Below, piece after piece: positions 1-8,735 of a DNA stretch of 43,886 nt. Made by a program: the position numbers and the translations under genes. The stretch comes from an uncultured Clostridia bacterium (GTDB taxonomy: Bacteria > Bacillota > Clostridia > TANB77 > CAG-508), in assembly GCA_944393275.1 (NCBI GenBank), contig CALXZQ010000002.1:1-43886 (forward strand), read 5' to 3'. How positions within the stretch are numbered: position 1 is the stretch's first letter; each line of letters opens with the position of its first letter. The notes below the pieces were generated by a model, which was not told where the DNA came from, searched no databases, and saw nothing but the letters and a program-made list of their open reading frames with translations.

Positions 1-38
1 GAACCTACTATTTTTCTTTACTATATAATTAACTAGAT

Positions 39-356
39 TTATATAATTAAAATATTAATAATATCACTAATATTTATATTTTCACTTTTATTAATTTGTA
101 TTTTCTTTTTATTATAGTTTATATTGGTTACTATTCCACTTATCTCATTGTATGTTCTGTTTTTATAGAATTTAATTATAACATTACTTCCTCTTTCTAT
201 TCTATTAAAAATATTATCTAGTTCATTTAAAGTTTCTTCAGATAACTCTTTCTTTTCTTCATATTCAATTTCTTTTTCCCTAAGGGCTTCCTGTAATCCC
301 TTTAAAGCATCGAAAGGTAAAAATTGTTTTGCCCTTGCAATTCTATTAATTAGCAT
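39..356 (-). CDS. YolD-like protein
   Basis: A 105-residue protein resembling the YolD family, small proteins usually encoded beside UvrX/ImpB-type Y-family polymerases in Firmicutes and thought to act with them in the SOS response. The family-like N-terminal stretch RAKQFLPFDAL is followed by an acidic helix and a C-terminal beta-rich part with VIIKFYKNRTYNEISG, as in other YolD proteins. I chose the ATG at 356 because AGGTGG at 362-367 is well spaced from it; a GTG at 365 is in frame but lies inside that ribosome site. The start overlaps the end of the polymerase gene by about 11 bases, so the two are probably translationally coupled. Confidence 0.8.
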   Translation of the reverse strand: MLINRIARAKQFLPFDALKGLQEALREKEIEYEEKKELSEETLNELDNIFNRIERGSNVIIKFYKNRTYNEISGIVTNINYNKKKIQINKSENINISDIINILII

Positions 357-1611
357 TATGACCACCTACTAACTTATTCCTTAATATTGTTGTTGCGCCT
401 TCTTCCAAGTCCATACCTCTAATTATTGTATTTTTTCCCATTCTATTTTTTATATTAGACATTGTAAGTTCTATTTTTCTTTCTTTATCAATTTTCTCTT
501 GATTTATAAATAAATTTAATTGTACATTTTCTGTTTTTATTACATTTGTAAAGTTTATCCCAATTCTTCTTACTGCAACATTTCTATCTGTTGTTTTGTC
601 ATATATTTCTAAGAAACTCTTTAATAACTCGGAATATACATTTGTACAATTGTTTATTCTTTTAGTTCCTCCTGTAGCTTTAATTGCATCTTTTGAATAA
701 CCTATATATAGTTCAACTGTATCTGTTACTAAATTATTTTCTATAAGTCTTAAACTACCCAATTCAACCATTTCTTTCAATACTAATCTTGCTTTTTCAA
801 AAGAATAATCTTTAAACAAAACCTGGCTATTGGAAATTGAATTTGTCTTTGGTTTATATGCTTTAATATCGGCAATAGTACAGCTTTCTTTTCCCCACGA
901 ATGATCTATCAAATATTCTGCATTTACTCCAAATTCTTTATATAATTTTCGTTGGTCTGCATGAGCTACATCATACATACTAAATATTCTCAATCTATTT
1001 AGTCTTTTCTCTATTCCTTTTCCTATCTGCCAGAAATCTGTTAGTGGTTTATGATGCCATAATTCCTTTTTGTATTTTTCTTCATCTAAATACCCTATAT
1101 TTGTTGCACTATGTTTTGCTGTAATATCTAATGCAATTTTGGCTAAATACATATTAGTTCCTATTCCGGAAGTAGCAGTAATTCCATAAGTTTTGTAAAT
1201 ATCTTTAATTATCATTTTAGCTAATTCAATCGGATTCAGCTTATACAATTTTAGATAATTAGTAACATCCATAAATGCTTCATCTATTGAATATACATGT
1301 ATATCTTCTTTTGCAAAGTATTTAAGGTAAATAGCATAGATATTAGCCGAATATTCTATATATTTTTTCATTCTTGGCATTGCTGCAATAAATTTTATAT
1401 TTGGTGGTATTTCATAGATTCTACATCTATTTTTAACACCTAACATTTTCATTCTTGGAGATATAGCTAAACATATTGTACCTTTTCCTCTGCTTGTATC
1501 TGCCACCACTAAATTTGTATTAAATGGATCTAATCCCCTTTCAATACATTCAACAGAAGCATAAAAAGTTTTTAAATCTATACATAAGTAATATTTCTGC
1601 ATTGACCTCAC
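346..1611 (-). CDS. Y-family translesion DNA polymerase (UvrX/DinB-like)
   Basis: A 421-residue error-prone polymerase of the ImpB/MucB/UvrX group, which copies past damaged bases. The palm domain shows the metal-binding start CIDLKTFYASVE (residues about 8-19) and the catalytic block YSIDEAFMDV (about 107-116). A helix-hairpin-helix region with IGKGIEKRLNRLRI and a little-finger domain follow. The length is typical for the family. It is followed by the overlapping YolD gene and preceded by a strong terminator, so this pair forms its own short operon. UvrX-YolD pairs are common on phages and conjugative elements, but whether this pair belongs to the element or to the chromosome cannot be decided here. 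Confidence 0.92.
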   Translation of the reverse strand: MRSMQKYYLCIDLKTFYASVECIERGLDPFNTNLVVADTSRGKGTICLAISPRMKMLGVKNRCRIYEIPPNIKFIAAMPRMKKYIEYSANIYAIYLKYFAKEDIHVYSIDEAFMDVTNYLKLYKLNPIELAKMIIKDIYKTYGITATSGIGTNMYLAKIALDITAKHSATNIGYLDEEKYKKELWHHKPLTDFWQIGKGIEKRLNRLRIFSMYDVAHADQRKLYKEFGVNAEYLIDHSWGKESCTIADIKAYKPKTNSISNSQVLFKDYSFEKARLVLKEMVELGSLRLIENNLVTDTVELYIGYSKDAIKATGGTKRINNCTNVYSELLKSFLEIYDKTTDRNVAVRRIGINFTNVIKTENVQLNLFINQEKIDKERKIELTMSNIKNRMGKNTIIRGMDLEEGATTILRNKLVGGHNAN

Positions 1612-1703
1612 TCCAAATTTTTAATACTAAAATTATTATAGCATTATTTTTGGGTTTTGTAAACATTTGTTTGTAATGTACATTAATTAATATTTTCTAT
1701 CAG

Positions 1704-1742
1704 AAAATCATAACCGCACATAAAATGTGCGGTTATGATTTT
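1704..1742 (-). terminator. Perfect 18-bp hairpin terminator
   Basis: Arms 1704-1721 and 1725-1742 are perfect reverse complements separated by AAA, with A/T runs at both edges, so the hairpin could act in either direction. It sits between the broken gene ending at 1772 and the polymerase operon starting at 1611 and so separates the two leftward transcription units. Confidence 0.85.
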
Positions 1743-1771
1743 AAATAATATTTCATTTTAATCAATAATTT

Positions 1772-2340
1772 TTATTCTACTAAATTAGAAGTCTCTTCTA
1801 TCATGCTGTAGAAATCTTTCATATCAGCAGAGTTTTCATTAAATATGTATAATAATTTGCTACAAATAATAATTTTTTTATCTCCAGATATTACTTTATT
1901 AAATTTCTTTTCCAATTGTCCATTTTTTAGATTATTTATTAAATAATTATCTTGGTCAGGATTATAATTTAAATTAATTTCTTTAAGATACTCTTTAATC
2001 ATTATTTTTCTTTCTTTTACGAAATCATATGGATTGTTTGGATCTTCTTAATATATAGACATTTCAGATATAAATATACCATTTATTGGCATATGATTAT
2101 TAATATATTCTTCTAAATTTGCTGAATCTGTAATATCTTCATAGCCAAGTAAAAATGCGATGTTAGCCTTGCTCATAATATCTTGGTTCAAACTTTTTGG
2201 AACTCCCTTAACATTCAATCCTATATCACTGGCAAACTACTTTTTATGTTTTTCAGTTCTTCTGTGTTTTCTATTTCATTTATTTTATTTTCATTATTAA
2301 CTTTATCTTCTTGTATTATATCTGTTGAATCTTCACTTTT
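1772..2340 (-). pseudogene. Broken gene of unknown function
   Basis: The open 76-residue part at 1772-2002 continues upstream in the same frame through VKERK and DPNNPYDF to a TAA near 2047. Beyond it the frame is again clearly coding (for example SKANIAFLLGYEDITDS and EEYINNHMPINGIFISEM) up to about 2230. There a shift of -1 or +2 is needed to join an upstream acidic Asn/Glu-rich linker (for example NENKINEIENTEE). That linker begins directly after the stop of the sigma-fusion gene and in its frame, without a start codon. One nonsense codon, one frameshift and a missing 5' end therefore show a decayed gene. No CGG triplet is involved, unlike the frameshifts elsewhere in this window. I do not recognise the family. 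Confidence 0.7.
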
Positions 2341-2349
2341 ATTATTTTT

Positions 2350-3816
2350 TTATAATGATATTCTAATGAATGGAATTCCCTCTACTTTACTATTTTCTTC
2401 TGACCAATAATATAGTAGGCCCCCTAGACCATCATTTTTTTTGTTTAATTTTGCATACTCAAAGTAAGTCGCTTCCTCTTTGTTTTTTAAATTATATTTA
2501 TGTATGTAATATTTTTTATCTATATATAACACATCTTCTATGTAAGTTTCTCCATCACTATCCTTATTATATACTCTTATAAAATCTTTGTTGCCATTAG
2601 CAAATTCATCAAGTAATTCTTTATTGTTAGATTTTATTTCATTAGTTTCTAATACAATACAGCCATCTTCAATTGCTTGATCAATACCATAATCTCCTGA
2701 TGGCATAATTATCTTTTCAAATTTTTCTAGTTTATCAGATTCCCATGTTTTGGTAGATTTAATAAAAATATCTATATTTCCTCTTAATAATGATTTATCT
2801 ACTATTGCATACCATATATTATTTTCTTTTTCATAATTAGGATTTTCTTTTTGTTGCATTTTTATATATGTAGTATTTTCGTCTGCCACAATATCAGAAA
2901 TAGTTAAATCTTTCTCGTCTATTGGTCTCATATTTTCGTTAGCAATAATTATAAAAAAATTATTATCAAAGTCTACTTCTTCTATGCTTGGTAACTCTGT
3001 AATTCTCGTTTTATATGTTTGATATTCTTTATTGTTCTCTATAATTTTATAATACAATCTTGTTTTTTCATTATAAATCATATTATTCTCCATTAAACTT
3101 GTCTCATATGTTGTTATTCCATCTCCTATATCAAATAACCCTCTTGAGTTTATTTCTTCTTGCTTTTTTATGTATTTATTATATATTACATTTCCAGCAT
3201 AAGTTAGCCCTGTTAATATTATTGCAATGCTAATAATTAATATCAAAATTTTTAAAGTTCTATTCATCTCTTCAAATCCTTTCTTTATCATATTTCTTCT
3301 TAATTGTTTTTTACCTCTATGTATTAATGTTTTCGTATTTTGTATCGTTATTCCAAGTATGTTAGCTGTTTCTTCATAAGATAAACCTTCAATGCTAGTT
3401 AAATATATAGCATTTTTATATTTTTCCTCTAATTCTCCTATTGCACTTAACAGTTCTTTTTTTTCTTCTTTTTGTATTATAAGTTCAGCAACATCTTTAT
3501 CAACTTCATCTGAATCTATAGAAATATATTTAGTATTTATTTCATTTCTTCTTTTTTCTGTTTTTGTATAGTCTAATGCTTTACTTCTTGCTACTAAATA
3601 TATGTAATATTTAAATGAACTGTTTTCTTGCTTTCTGTTTTGTAAAATATATATAAATGTTTCTTGTGTTAGGTCTTCTGCTTTGTGATAATCTTTAACT
3701 ATATTAAAAATAAAATATTTAATTTTATCTTTATATTTATTGTAAAGATATTCAAATGCTTGTTTATCTCCATTTATATAATAATTATAAAATTTATTAT
3801 CTATATCTTCTTTCAT
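2350..3816 (-). CDS. ECF sigma factor fused to a membrane sensor / anti-sigma-like domain
   Basis: A 488-residue fusion. Residues 1-175 form an ECF-type sigma factor: region 2 with AEDLTQETFIYIL and region 4 with LSYEETANILGITIQNTKT. A single membrane segment (about 190-210, LKILILIISIAIILTGLTYA) is followed by an external domain of about 270 residues. That domain is paralogous to those of the separate proteins at 15633, 17395 and 20074: all share YIKK after the membrane, KENPNY, an IVDKSLLRE-like motif and an AIEDGC motif. The cytoplasmic N-terminal segment of those proteins is missing here, as if the sigma factor replaced it. The protein should be tethered to the membrane and would need release, for example by proteolysis, to act on distant promoters. 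ATG 3816 follows AAGGAGG. A family promoter lies immediately upstream. Confidence 0.85.
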   Translation of the reverse strand: MKEDIDNKFYNYYINGDKQAFEYLYNKYKDKIKYFIFNIVKDYHKAEDLTQETFIYILQNRKQENSSFKYYIYLVARSKALDYTKTEKRRNEINTKYISIDSDEVDKDVAELIIQKEEKKELLSAIGELEEKYKNAIYLTSIEGLSYEETANILGITIQNTKTLIHRGKKQLRRNMIKKGFEEMNRTLKILILIISIAIILTGLTYAGNVIYNKYIKKQEEINSRGLFDIGDGITTYETSLMENNMIYNEKTRLYYKIIENNKEYQTYKTRITELPSIEEVDFDNNFFIIIANENMRPIDEKDLTISDIVADENTTYIKMQQKENPNYEKENNIWYAIVDKSLLRGNIDIFIKSTKTWESDKLEKFEKIIMPSGDYGIDQAIEDGCIVLETNEIKSNNKELLDEFANGNKDFIRVYNKDSDGETYIEDVLYIDKKYYIHKYNLKNKEEATYFEYAKLNKKNDGLGGLLYYWSEENSKVEGIPFIRISL

Positions 3817-3829
3817 TTATCCTCCTTCA

Positions 3830-3863
3830 TATATATAGAAGATTAATCACTAAAAAAGTTTCA
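3830..3863 (-). promoter_or_regulatory. ECF-type promoter (family member 1)
   Basis: On the minus strand TGAAAC-TTTTTT (from 3863) is followed after 16 bases by CTTCTATATATATG, ending at the ribosome site of the sigma-fusion gene. The element recurs upstream of five other units in this window. The TGAAAC -35 box is typical of ECF sigma promoters, which suggests autoregulation. Confidence 0.65.
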
Positions 3864-4140
3864 CTTTTATATGTATTAGTTTTGTTGCGGTATAATTTTC
3901 TCTAATATCCTGCTTAAATTCTACATTAAACATTCAATTATTGCTCTATACTTATTCATTCTCTTTGTAATTTCATCTCATTCTCAATAATTTCATTTAT
4001 TAATTTAACATGTATATTTATACAAATTATAACACATTATTTTTTATACTAATTAAATAAATTACTAATAAAGAGGATCTTTTAAAATAGAAATATAAGA
4101 TAAAAAAGAAGTTATATTTAGCATAAGTTCTTATAACGCA

Positions 4141-4189
4141 AAATAACATTCTAAATTAAAGCAACTAGCTTACATTTAGAATGTTATTT
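4141..4189 (-). terminator. Terminator downstream of ardC
   Basis: A 16-bp inverted repeat (arms 4141-4156 and 4174-4189) encloses a loop with a further small AAGC/GCTT pairing. It lies about 50 bases after the stop of the ArdC gene and ends the long operon that starts near 13 kb. The remaining bases between here and 3830 hold no recognisable gene. Confidence 0.8.
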
Positions 4190-4237
4190 CTTTATTTATT
4201 ATATTTTTCAATCAATTTATGATGCAAATTTAAATTC

Positions 4238-5068
4238 TTACACTTCAAAATTTTCAAGTTCTTGTATAAATTGATAGGCACATTTTTGTATTTTTGTTCC
4301 TAAATCAATTACAATTTTCGGATCTCCTTTAGCCCATTTTGTAATATAGTTAAAACTGCAAAGTGATGTATCTAAATTAAAATTATCTGCTACTATATAT
4401 GCAATGGATTCGACAAATACTTCTGATAGATTTCTGTCTGTTTTATAATCAAAATTATCATATAATCCATGTGCAAGTTCATGAAGTAACACAGAAGCTT
4501 TATCATCAATAGAAAGTGATTTCTTAATCACAATTTCATTTTCTTTTGGACTATAATAACCTTGTACAGTACCATTGAGCTCCTTCTCATATACTGGGAA
4601 TTTACTAAATCTTTTTAATTTCTCATAAAACTCATTCATATTATTAGTATCTAGTCTAGTAGTTTGCATTGGTATTGGTTCACCTAAAGTTTGTGATATA
4701 TCATAAACATATACATATCTGTATGCATTATATTCAATAGTCTTAGTTGTTTCTACTTCTTCCCCATCAACTATATCTATAACTTTTTTATTATATTTTC
4801 TATGCAATGGTGCAATAATAAAAATTTTTTTTGCATCATTTATAATTTCTCTTTTTAATTTTAACCATTTAGCTTTTCCTGCCACTCTTGTGGCATCTGG
4901 AAATTGACTAAAAATTAAAACGAGGTTATTAAAACTATAACCTCTAAAATTTTTCTGAAACTTTAAGAACTTCTTATATTCCCCACTATCTACAATGGCT
5001 TGTACATTTAGTACAACTCTTTCAAAAATTTCTTTTGTCTTATTTTCCTTATTCTGTTTATTATACAT
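4238..5068 (-). CDS. ArdC-like antirestriction / zincin protein
   Basis: A 276-residue protein with the ArdC layout: an N-terminal single-stranded-DNA-binding domain (VQAIVDSGEYKKFLKFQ, SFNNLVLIFSQFPDAT, AKWLKLKREI) and a C-terminal zincin-like metallopeptidase domain with the zinc motif HELAHGLYD at about residue 197 and a downstream EVFVESIAYIVA. ArdC-type proteins are encoded in the leading region of conjugative elements and protect or escort incoming single strands from restriction. It is the last gene of the operon, directly after pcfJ, and its terminator follows. It resembles LtrC-type proteins of Gram-positive conjugative plasmids. Confidence 0.85.
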   Translation of the reverse strand: MYNKQNKENKTKEIFERVVLNVQAIVDSGEYKKFLKFQKNFRGYSFNNLVLIFSQFPDATRVAGKAKWLKLKREIINDAKKIFIIAPLHRKYNKKVIDIVDGEEVETTKTIEYNAYRYVYVYDISQTLGEPIPMQTTRLDTNNMNEFYEKLKRFSKFPVYEKELNGTVQGYYSPKENEIVIKKSLSIDDKASVLLHELAHGLYDNFDYKTDRNLSEVFVESIAYIVADNFNLDTSLCSFNYITKWAKGDPKIVIDLGTKIQKCAYQFIQELENFEV

Positions 5069-5071
5069 AGC

Positions 5072-6526
5072 CTAAGCAGCTCCTTTCAATACATTTTGTT
5101 CCCATTTATATAAAAATTGTAATTGCTTTTCATTAGGAGCATCATTATTTTTTATTCTACTTTGTACAACTTTGCTATTCTTTACTTCAACAGTAACAAG
5201 AGATTTGTTTTGATTTTTAATATCTCTCATTAAGTAAATATCACAAATACCACTCGCATATTTTTCTGCATATGTTTGTACACAATTGTTTTGTTGTATA
5301 CTTTCATTTTTCAGCTCTTTTAATGATTTAGCAGGAAAAATAATAAATTTATCATTTTGATATTTGTTTATTAATAATTTTTTACTTCTTTTTATAATTG
5401 CTTTTTGGATAGCTTTTTCATTTTGAATTTTGTATAGTTGTTTCAATTTATCATGTTCTTCCTCTAGCTTTTTAGGAAAAGCATATCTGTTATTTTTTAA
5501 ATCAAATCCAAGAAGTTTTGCAAATCTTAAATAATCTTTATATATGTAAGTTCGTATTTTTCCACGATGCATTTTAGAATATTTAATAAAACGATTTAGG
5601 CTAATATAATTTGAAATTTCTTCTAAGTCATCAATATTATCTCCATAGTGTATAAATTTTTCTAAATACCTTATTTTTTGAATATTTTTTTCTTTTAGTA
5701 ATCTTAAGATTTTTAATTGCCTATATGTTATATTGTTTCTACGCATAAATGGATAAAAATCTTTTGAAACACCAAAACTTTCTTGAAATGAACCATTATC
5801 ATAGAATCTATTTGCACTTAATGCTAAATTATATAATTTCATTTTTGTTAAAAGTTCAACTTTATGTATATCATATTTATGTTCTAATAAACTTGATAAA
5901 TCAATATAAGTAGAATGTTTTGCTAAATTCCATATACAAGAATATTTATATTCTGTATTTTTTAATATACTTTTTAAGTTATTTGAAAAAACTATCGAAT
6001 AGTCAATTAGTGAATAATTCCTTATATATTTTCTCCATTTTGTTGGATCAAAATAATAACTATGATGGATATAATTATAGCATTGACATCTTGAAACTCT
6101 ATCATTTACAAAGATTTCTCTATAATAACTTTTATTTATTATTTCTCTTGCAAACTCAACTACAGAAGAATGATGTTCATGAAGATTATCTATAATTGTT
6201 TTCAATTCAAAATATCTAATTACAAATGTATCATCAACTATATCTAAAATAGATAAGTAATCCTTAAATTCATAAGATTTTAGATTACTTCTTTTAATTA
6301 AATATTTATTATGACAGTTTGGACATTTTATCTCTTCATTTATCTTTTTTGCGCTAATGAATTGATGATGACAATTTGTACAAAAACATTTATTTTTTCT
6401 TGATTTTATAATTAAGTTATGATTTATTTCTTGTTTTTTTACAAAATTATTCCATCCTTTAGGAGGATATGGAGAATCGTCTAAAATTCTAAAAATTTTT
6501 TTATATGCAACTTTTACATAACCCAT
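5072..6526 (-). CDS. PcfJ-like conjugation protein
   Basis: A 484-residue PcfJ-family protein, conserved in conjugative plasmids and ICEs of Firmicutes; its biochemical role is unknown. A zinc-ribbon-like CFCTNCHHQF...CPNCHNKYL lies near residues 48-78. The family's C-terminal block is present (SLKELKNESIQQNNCVQTYA, then SLVTVEVKNSKVVQSR and KQLQFLYKWE). The start ATG overlaps the last base of the pcfK stop codon, indicating translational coupling. PcfJ and PcfK occur side by side in pCF10-like elements, which supports both calls. Confidence 0.85.
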   Translation of the reverse strand: MGYVKVAYKKIFRILDDSPYPPKGWNNFVKKQEINHNLIIKSRKNKCFCTNCHHQFISAKKINEEIKCPNCHNKYLIKRSNLKSYEFKDYLSILDIVDDTFVIRYFELKTIIDNLHEHHSSVVEFAREIINKSYYREIFVNDRVSRCQCYNYIHHSYYFDPTKWRKYIRNYSLIDYSIVFSNNLKSILKNTEYKYSCIWNLAKHSTYIDLSSLLEHKYDIHKVELLTKMKLYNLALSANRFYDNGSFQESFGVSKDFYPFMRRNNITYRQLKILRLLKEKNIQKIRYLEKFIHYGDNIDDLEEISNYISLNRFIKYSKMHRGKIRTYIYKDYLRFAKLLGFDLKNNRYAFPKKLEEEHDKLKQLYKIQNEKAIQKAIIKRSKKLLINKYQNDKFIIFPAKSLKELKNESIQQNNCVQTYAEKYASGICDIYLMRDIKNQNKSLVTVEVKNSKVVQSRIKNNDAPNEKQLQFLYKWEQNVLKGAA

Positions 6527-6942
6527 TATTTTTGCACCTCCTGAAATAGTGTAATTTGATTATCTTCTAATTGTTTTTCTTCAGATATTTTTTCTTTATT
6601 TGTTTCTTCTTCTTTTGTCTTTTTCTTATTTGCTTTCTCTACTACTTCTGCAGGTGTAGTGAGTATGCCTTTTTTAGACTTTATTCCTAATTCATCATTA
6701 CTTTTTAAAAAATAATTAATAGCCCATGTATAAACAAGTTTGTCTGCCACCATTGCTACATTGTTCTTTGATTTTTGCTTTGCTTTACTACATATGTAAT
6801 CGTACATTTCTTGAATAGATTTTTCTTCATTATTGAATTTTTCATATAAGTCAATTCTTGTTTTTAAATACTCAAAAATTGAAGAAACATTGTAATCGTT
6901 CATTTCTAGCACTTGCATTTGCAATTTTTCTATTCCTTCCAT
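6526..6942 (-). CDS. PcfK-like protein
   Basis: A 138-residue protein matching the PcfK family: a compact helical N-terminal half (FEYLKTRIDLYEKF, MVADKLVYTWAINYFLKS) followed by a charged Lys/Glu-rich tail ending ITLFQEVQK. It lies immediately upstream of and coupled to pcfJ, the usual pairing on Gram-positive conjugative elements. AAGGAG precedes the ATG. The molecular function is unknown. Confidence 0.8.
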   Translation of the reverse strand: MEGIEKLQMQVLEMNDYNVSSIFEYLKTRIDLYEKFNNEEKSIQEMYDYICSKAKQKSKNNVAMVADKLVYTWAINYFLKSNDELGIKSKKGILTTPAEVVEKANKKKTKEEETNKEKISEEKQLEDNQITLFQEVQK

Positions 6943-6962
6943 AACAGTTCTCCTTTCAGTTT

Positions 6963-7355
6963 TTATGATACTTTTTTAAACCTTTTAAAAATCTCATTTT
7001 CGTTTTTTTCAATTTTCATATATAAGTTGTATTTATTTAATCCATATTTATTGATTTTATTTTGTTTTTCATTTTGCACAGCAGCTAATACACTTTCTAG
7101 TTCAGTAAAATCATAAAAATAACAAATAAGGCCATCTTTTACAATGACCTTATCTCCAACATAATCTTTTATAATATTAAATCTATAATTATATTTTTTC
7201 TTTCCTAGATGATCAGCTATTCTGATACCACAAGAAAGTCCATAATCAAGTTTTAGATATATTGAACTGGTAGAATGTGCATTATATTGATGTACTATAA
7301 AGCCTATAGAAATTAATCTTCGAGTTAAATTATCTGCAATTTCACTACCATTCAT
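6963..7355 (-). CDS. Conserved hypothetical protein of the element
   Basis: A 130-residue protein of unknown function. The N-terminal half looks like a small alpha/beta domain (ADNLTRRLISIGF, SIYLKLDYGLSCGIRIADH) and the C-terminus is Lys/Asn-rich. Its ATG shares a TAATG junction with the upstream gene and lies within the ssb-pcfJ operon, so it probably serves DNA processing or establishment. No catalytic motif is visible. Confidence 0.6.
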   Translation of the reverse strand: MNGSEIADNLTRRLISIGFIVHQYNAHSTSSIYLKLDYGLSCGIRIADHLGKKKYNYRFNIIKDYVGDKVIVKDGLICYFYDFTELESVLAAVQNEKQNKINKYGLNKYNLYMKIEKNENEIFKRFKKVS

Positions 7356-7630
7356 TATGCTACCTCTTTCTCTACTTGACTACTTTGTAAATACTTTTGC
7401 TTGTCAATCTTTTCTGTGATTAATTTTAAACTTGCTTTTATAAATTCTACTTTGTCCTCTGGTATATCTATTTCTGACACTCTTGCAATTTTTTCTCCAT
7501 GTGCAGTAGGAGCAGCTACTAAATCTCCTATTTTTACTGGTATAGCTGTATAATAACTATATGCTTTACCACCAAATGTTTTAGGCACAAAATTGTCTTC
7601 GTATTTTACACTTATAATATTGGTTACCAT
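7355..7630 (-). CDS. Small beta-rich hypothetical protein
   Basis: A 91-residue protein. YTAIPVKIGDLVAAPT followed by GEKIARVSEIDI resembles the small beta-barrel of phage and element proteins and of the PriA N-terminus; this similarity is by pattern only. The ATG at 7630 follows GGAGG with good spacing; an upstream in-frame start would overlap the preceding gene. The function is unknown. Confidence 0.6.
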   Translation of the reverse strand: MVTNIISVKYEDNFVPKTFGGKAYSYYTAIPVKIGDLVAAPTAHGEKIARVSEIDIPEDKVEFIKASLKLITEKIDKQKYLQSSQVEKEVA

Positions 7631-7631
7631 A

Positions 7632-7973
7632 CTATTTATCCTCCATTTCTTCATAATAATCTTTTAATTCTTCATATAATGAATCTTTTCTCTGTAATAC
7701 ATAAAATCCTAACATTGGATGAATGCTAATTTTAATTACATCATCTTTATTAGGATATGTTTTATTAATTTCTTCAATTAACATTGTTGCTTCATTAACT
7801 ATAAATTCTATCTCTTCTTCATCAATTTCATTTTTTGGATTATGTACATATTCAATTTGTTCTTTTAAATTTTCAATTACATCCTTAACTTTTCCAATAA
7901 TCGACTCATCATCATTTTTTAAGAACTTGTCAGAACATATTTTATTAAAATACTTATTTATTAATTCTTGCAT
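7632..7973 (-). CDS. Acidic hypothetical protein
   Basis: A 113-residue, Glu/Asp-rich, probably all-helical protein (EEIEFIVNEATMLIEEINK; C-terminus EELKDYYEEMEDK). ATG 7973 follows GGAGGTTGG. It lies between ssb and two further small genes in one operon. I do not recognise the family; an acidic partner or DNA-mimic role is possible but unsupported. Confidence 0.55.
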   Translation of the reverse strand: MQELINKYFNKICSDKFLKNDDESIIGKVKDVIENLKEQIEYVHNPKNEIDEEEIEFIVNEATMLIEEINKTYPNKDDVIKISIHPMLGFYVLQRKDSLYEELKDYYEEMEDK

Positions 7974-7995
7974 AACCAACCTCCACTAAAATTAT

Positions 7996-8418
7996 TTAAA
8001 ATGGTAAATCATCACCATTAGAAATAAATTCTTCAGATGTGTTTTTCTCTTTTAGTTCTTCGCTAACAACTTCTTGTGTATTATCTTTTTCTACTTTCTT
8101 AAAACTATCTGCTAAATATATTTCCTCAGCGACAACTTCAGTAACATATCTTTTTATACCATTTTTATCTTCAAAATTTCTATTTTGTAATCTTCCTGAT
8201 ATGCACACTTGAAGCCCTTGTTTTAAATATTTTTCTACAAATTCTGCAAGTTTAGAATAAGAGACAACATTAAAGAAATCTGCTTGTCTTTCTTCTCCTA
8301 CTTTGGTAAATCTTCTGTTTACAGCAAGAGAAAAAGTGGCTATTTTCATATCATTCGTTTGTGAATACTTTATTTCAGGTGCTTTTGTTAACCTACCCAA
8401 TAATATTGATTTATTCAT
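7996..8418 (-). CDS. ssb: Single-stranded DNA-binding protein
   Basis: A 140-residue SSB. The OB-fold begins NKSILLGRLTKAPEIKYSQ and continues with FSLAVNRRF and FFNVVSYSKLAEFVEKYL. A short linker leads to the acidic tip GDDLPF, which recruits partner proteins. It lies directly downstream of an rpsF gene, the same order as in the chromosomal rpsF-ssb-rpsR operon, but rpsR is absent and the neighbours are conjugation genes. It is most likely the element's own SSB, used during single-strand transfer and replication. Confidence 0.95.
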   Translation of the reverse strand: MNKSILLGRLTKAPEIKYSQTNDMKIATFSLAVNRRFTKVGEERQADFFNVVSYSKLAEFVEKYLKQGLQVCISGRLQNRNFEDKNGIKRYVTEVVAEEIYLADSFKKVEKDNTQEVVSEELKEKNTSEEFISNGDDLPF

Positions 8419-8437
8419 ATCTTAATCTATCCTTTCT

Positions 8438-8719
8438 CTAATCTTTTCTAATAACTATAAATTTAATTATACTTTCTGTTATTCTATAGATCCTTTCAAG
8501 TTCTCTTATTGAATTTTCTAATCCTTCAAATTCTATTAAATAATAATAGCCATAGCTGTTCCCTTTAATTTCATAAGCCAATTTTTTCTTACCTAATTCT
8601 TCAGCTTTTAAAATATTTCCATTAATCGAAATATAATCTTTTATTGTTTTAACTACTTTATTTTTTTCTTCCTCTGTAATTTCTTCCTTCATTATAAAAA
8701 TAGTTTCATATTCTCTCAT
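8438..8719 (-). CDS. rpsF: Ribosomal protein bS6
   Basis: A 93-residue protein with full family features: MREYETIFIMKEEITEEE at the N-terminus, the GKKKLAYEIKGNSYGYYYL core, and the closing RITESIIKFIVIRKD. S6 sits on the 30S platform with S18. It is co-directional with ssb, 19 bases upstream, and preceded by a DUF3846 gene. A ribosomal protein inside a conjugative operon, without rpsR, suggests capture of an rpsF-ssb block. Whether it still enters ribosomes is unknown. All expected elements are present and no decay is visible. Confidence 0.92.
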   Translation of the reverse strand: MREYETIFIMKEEITEEEKNKVVKTIKDYISINGNILKAEELGKKKLAYEIKGNSYGYYYLIEFEGLENSIRELERIYRITESIIKFIVIRKD

Positions 8720-8735
8720 ATCAATACTTCCTTTC

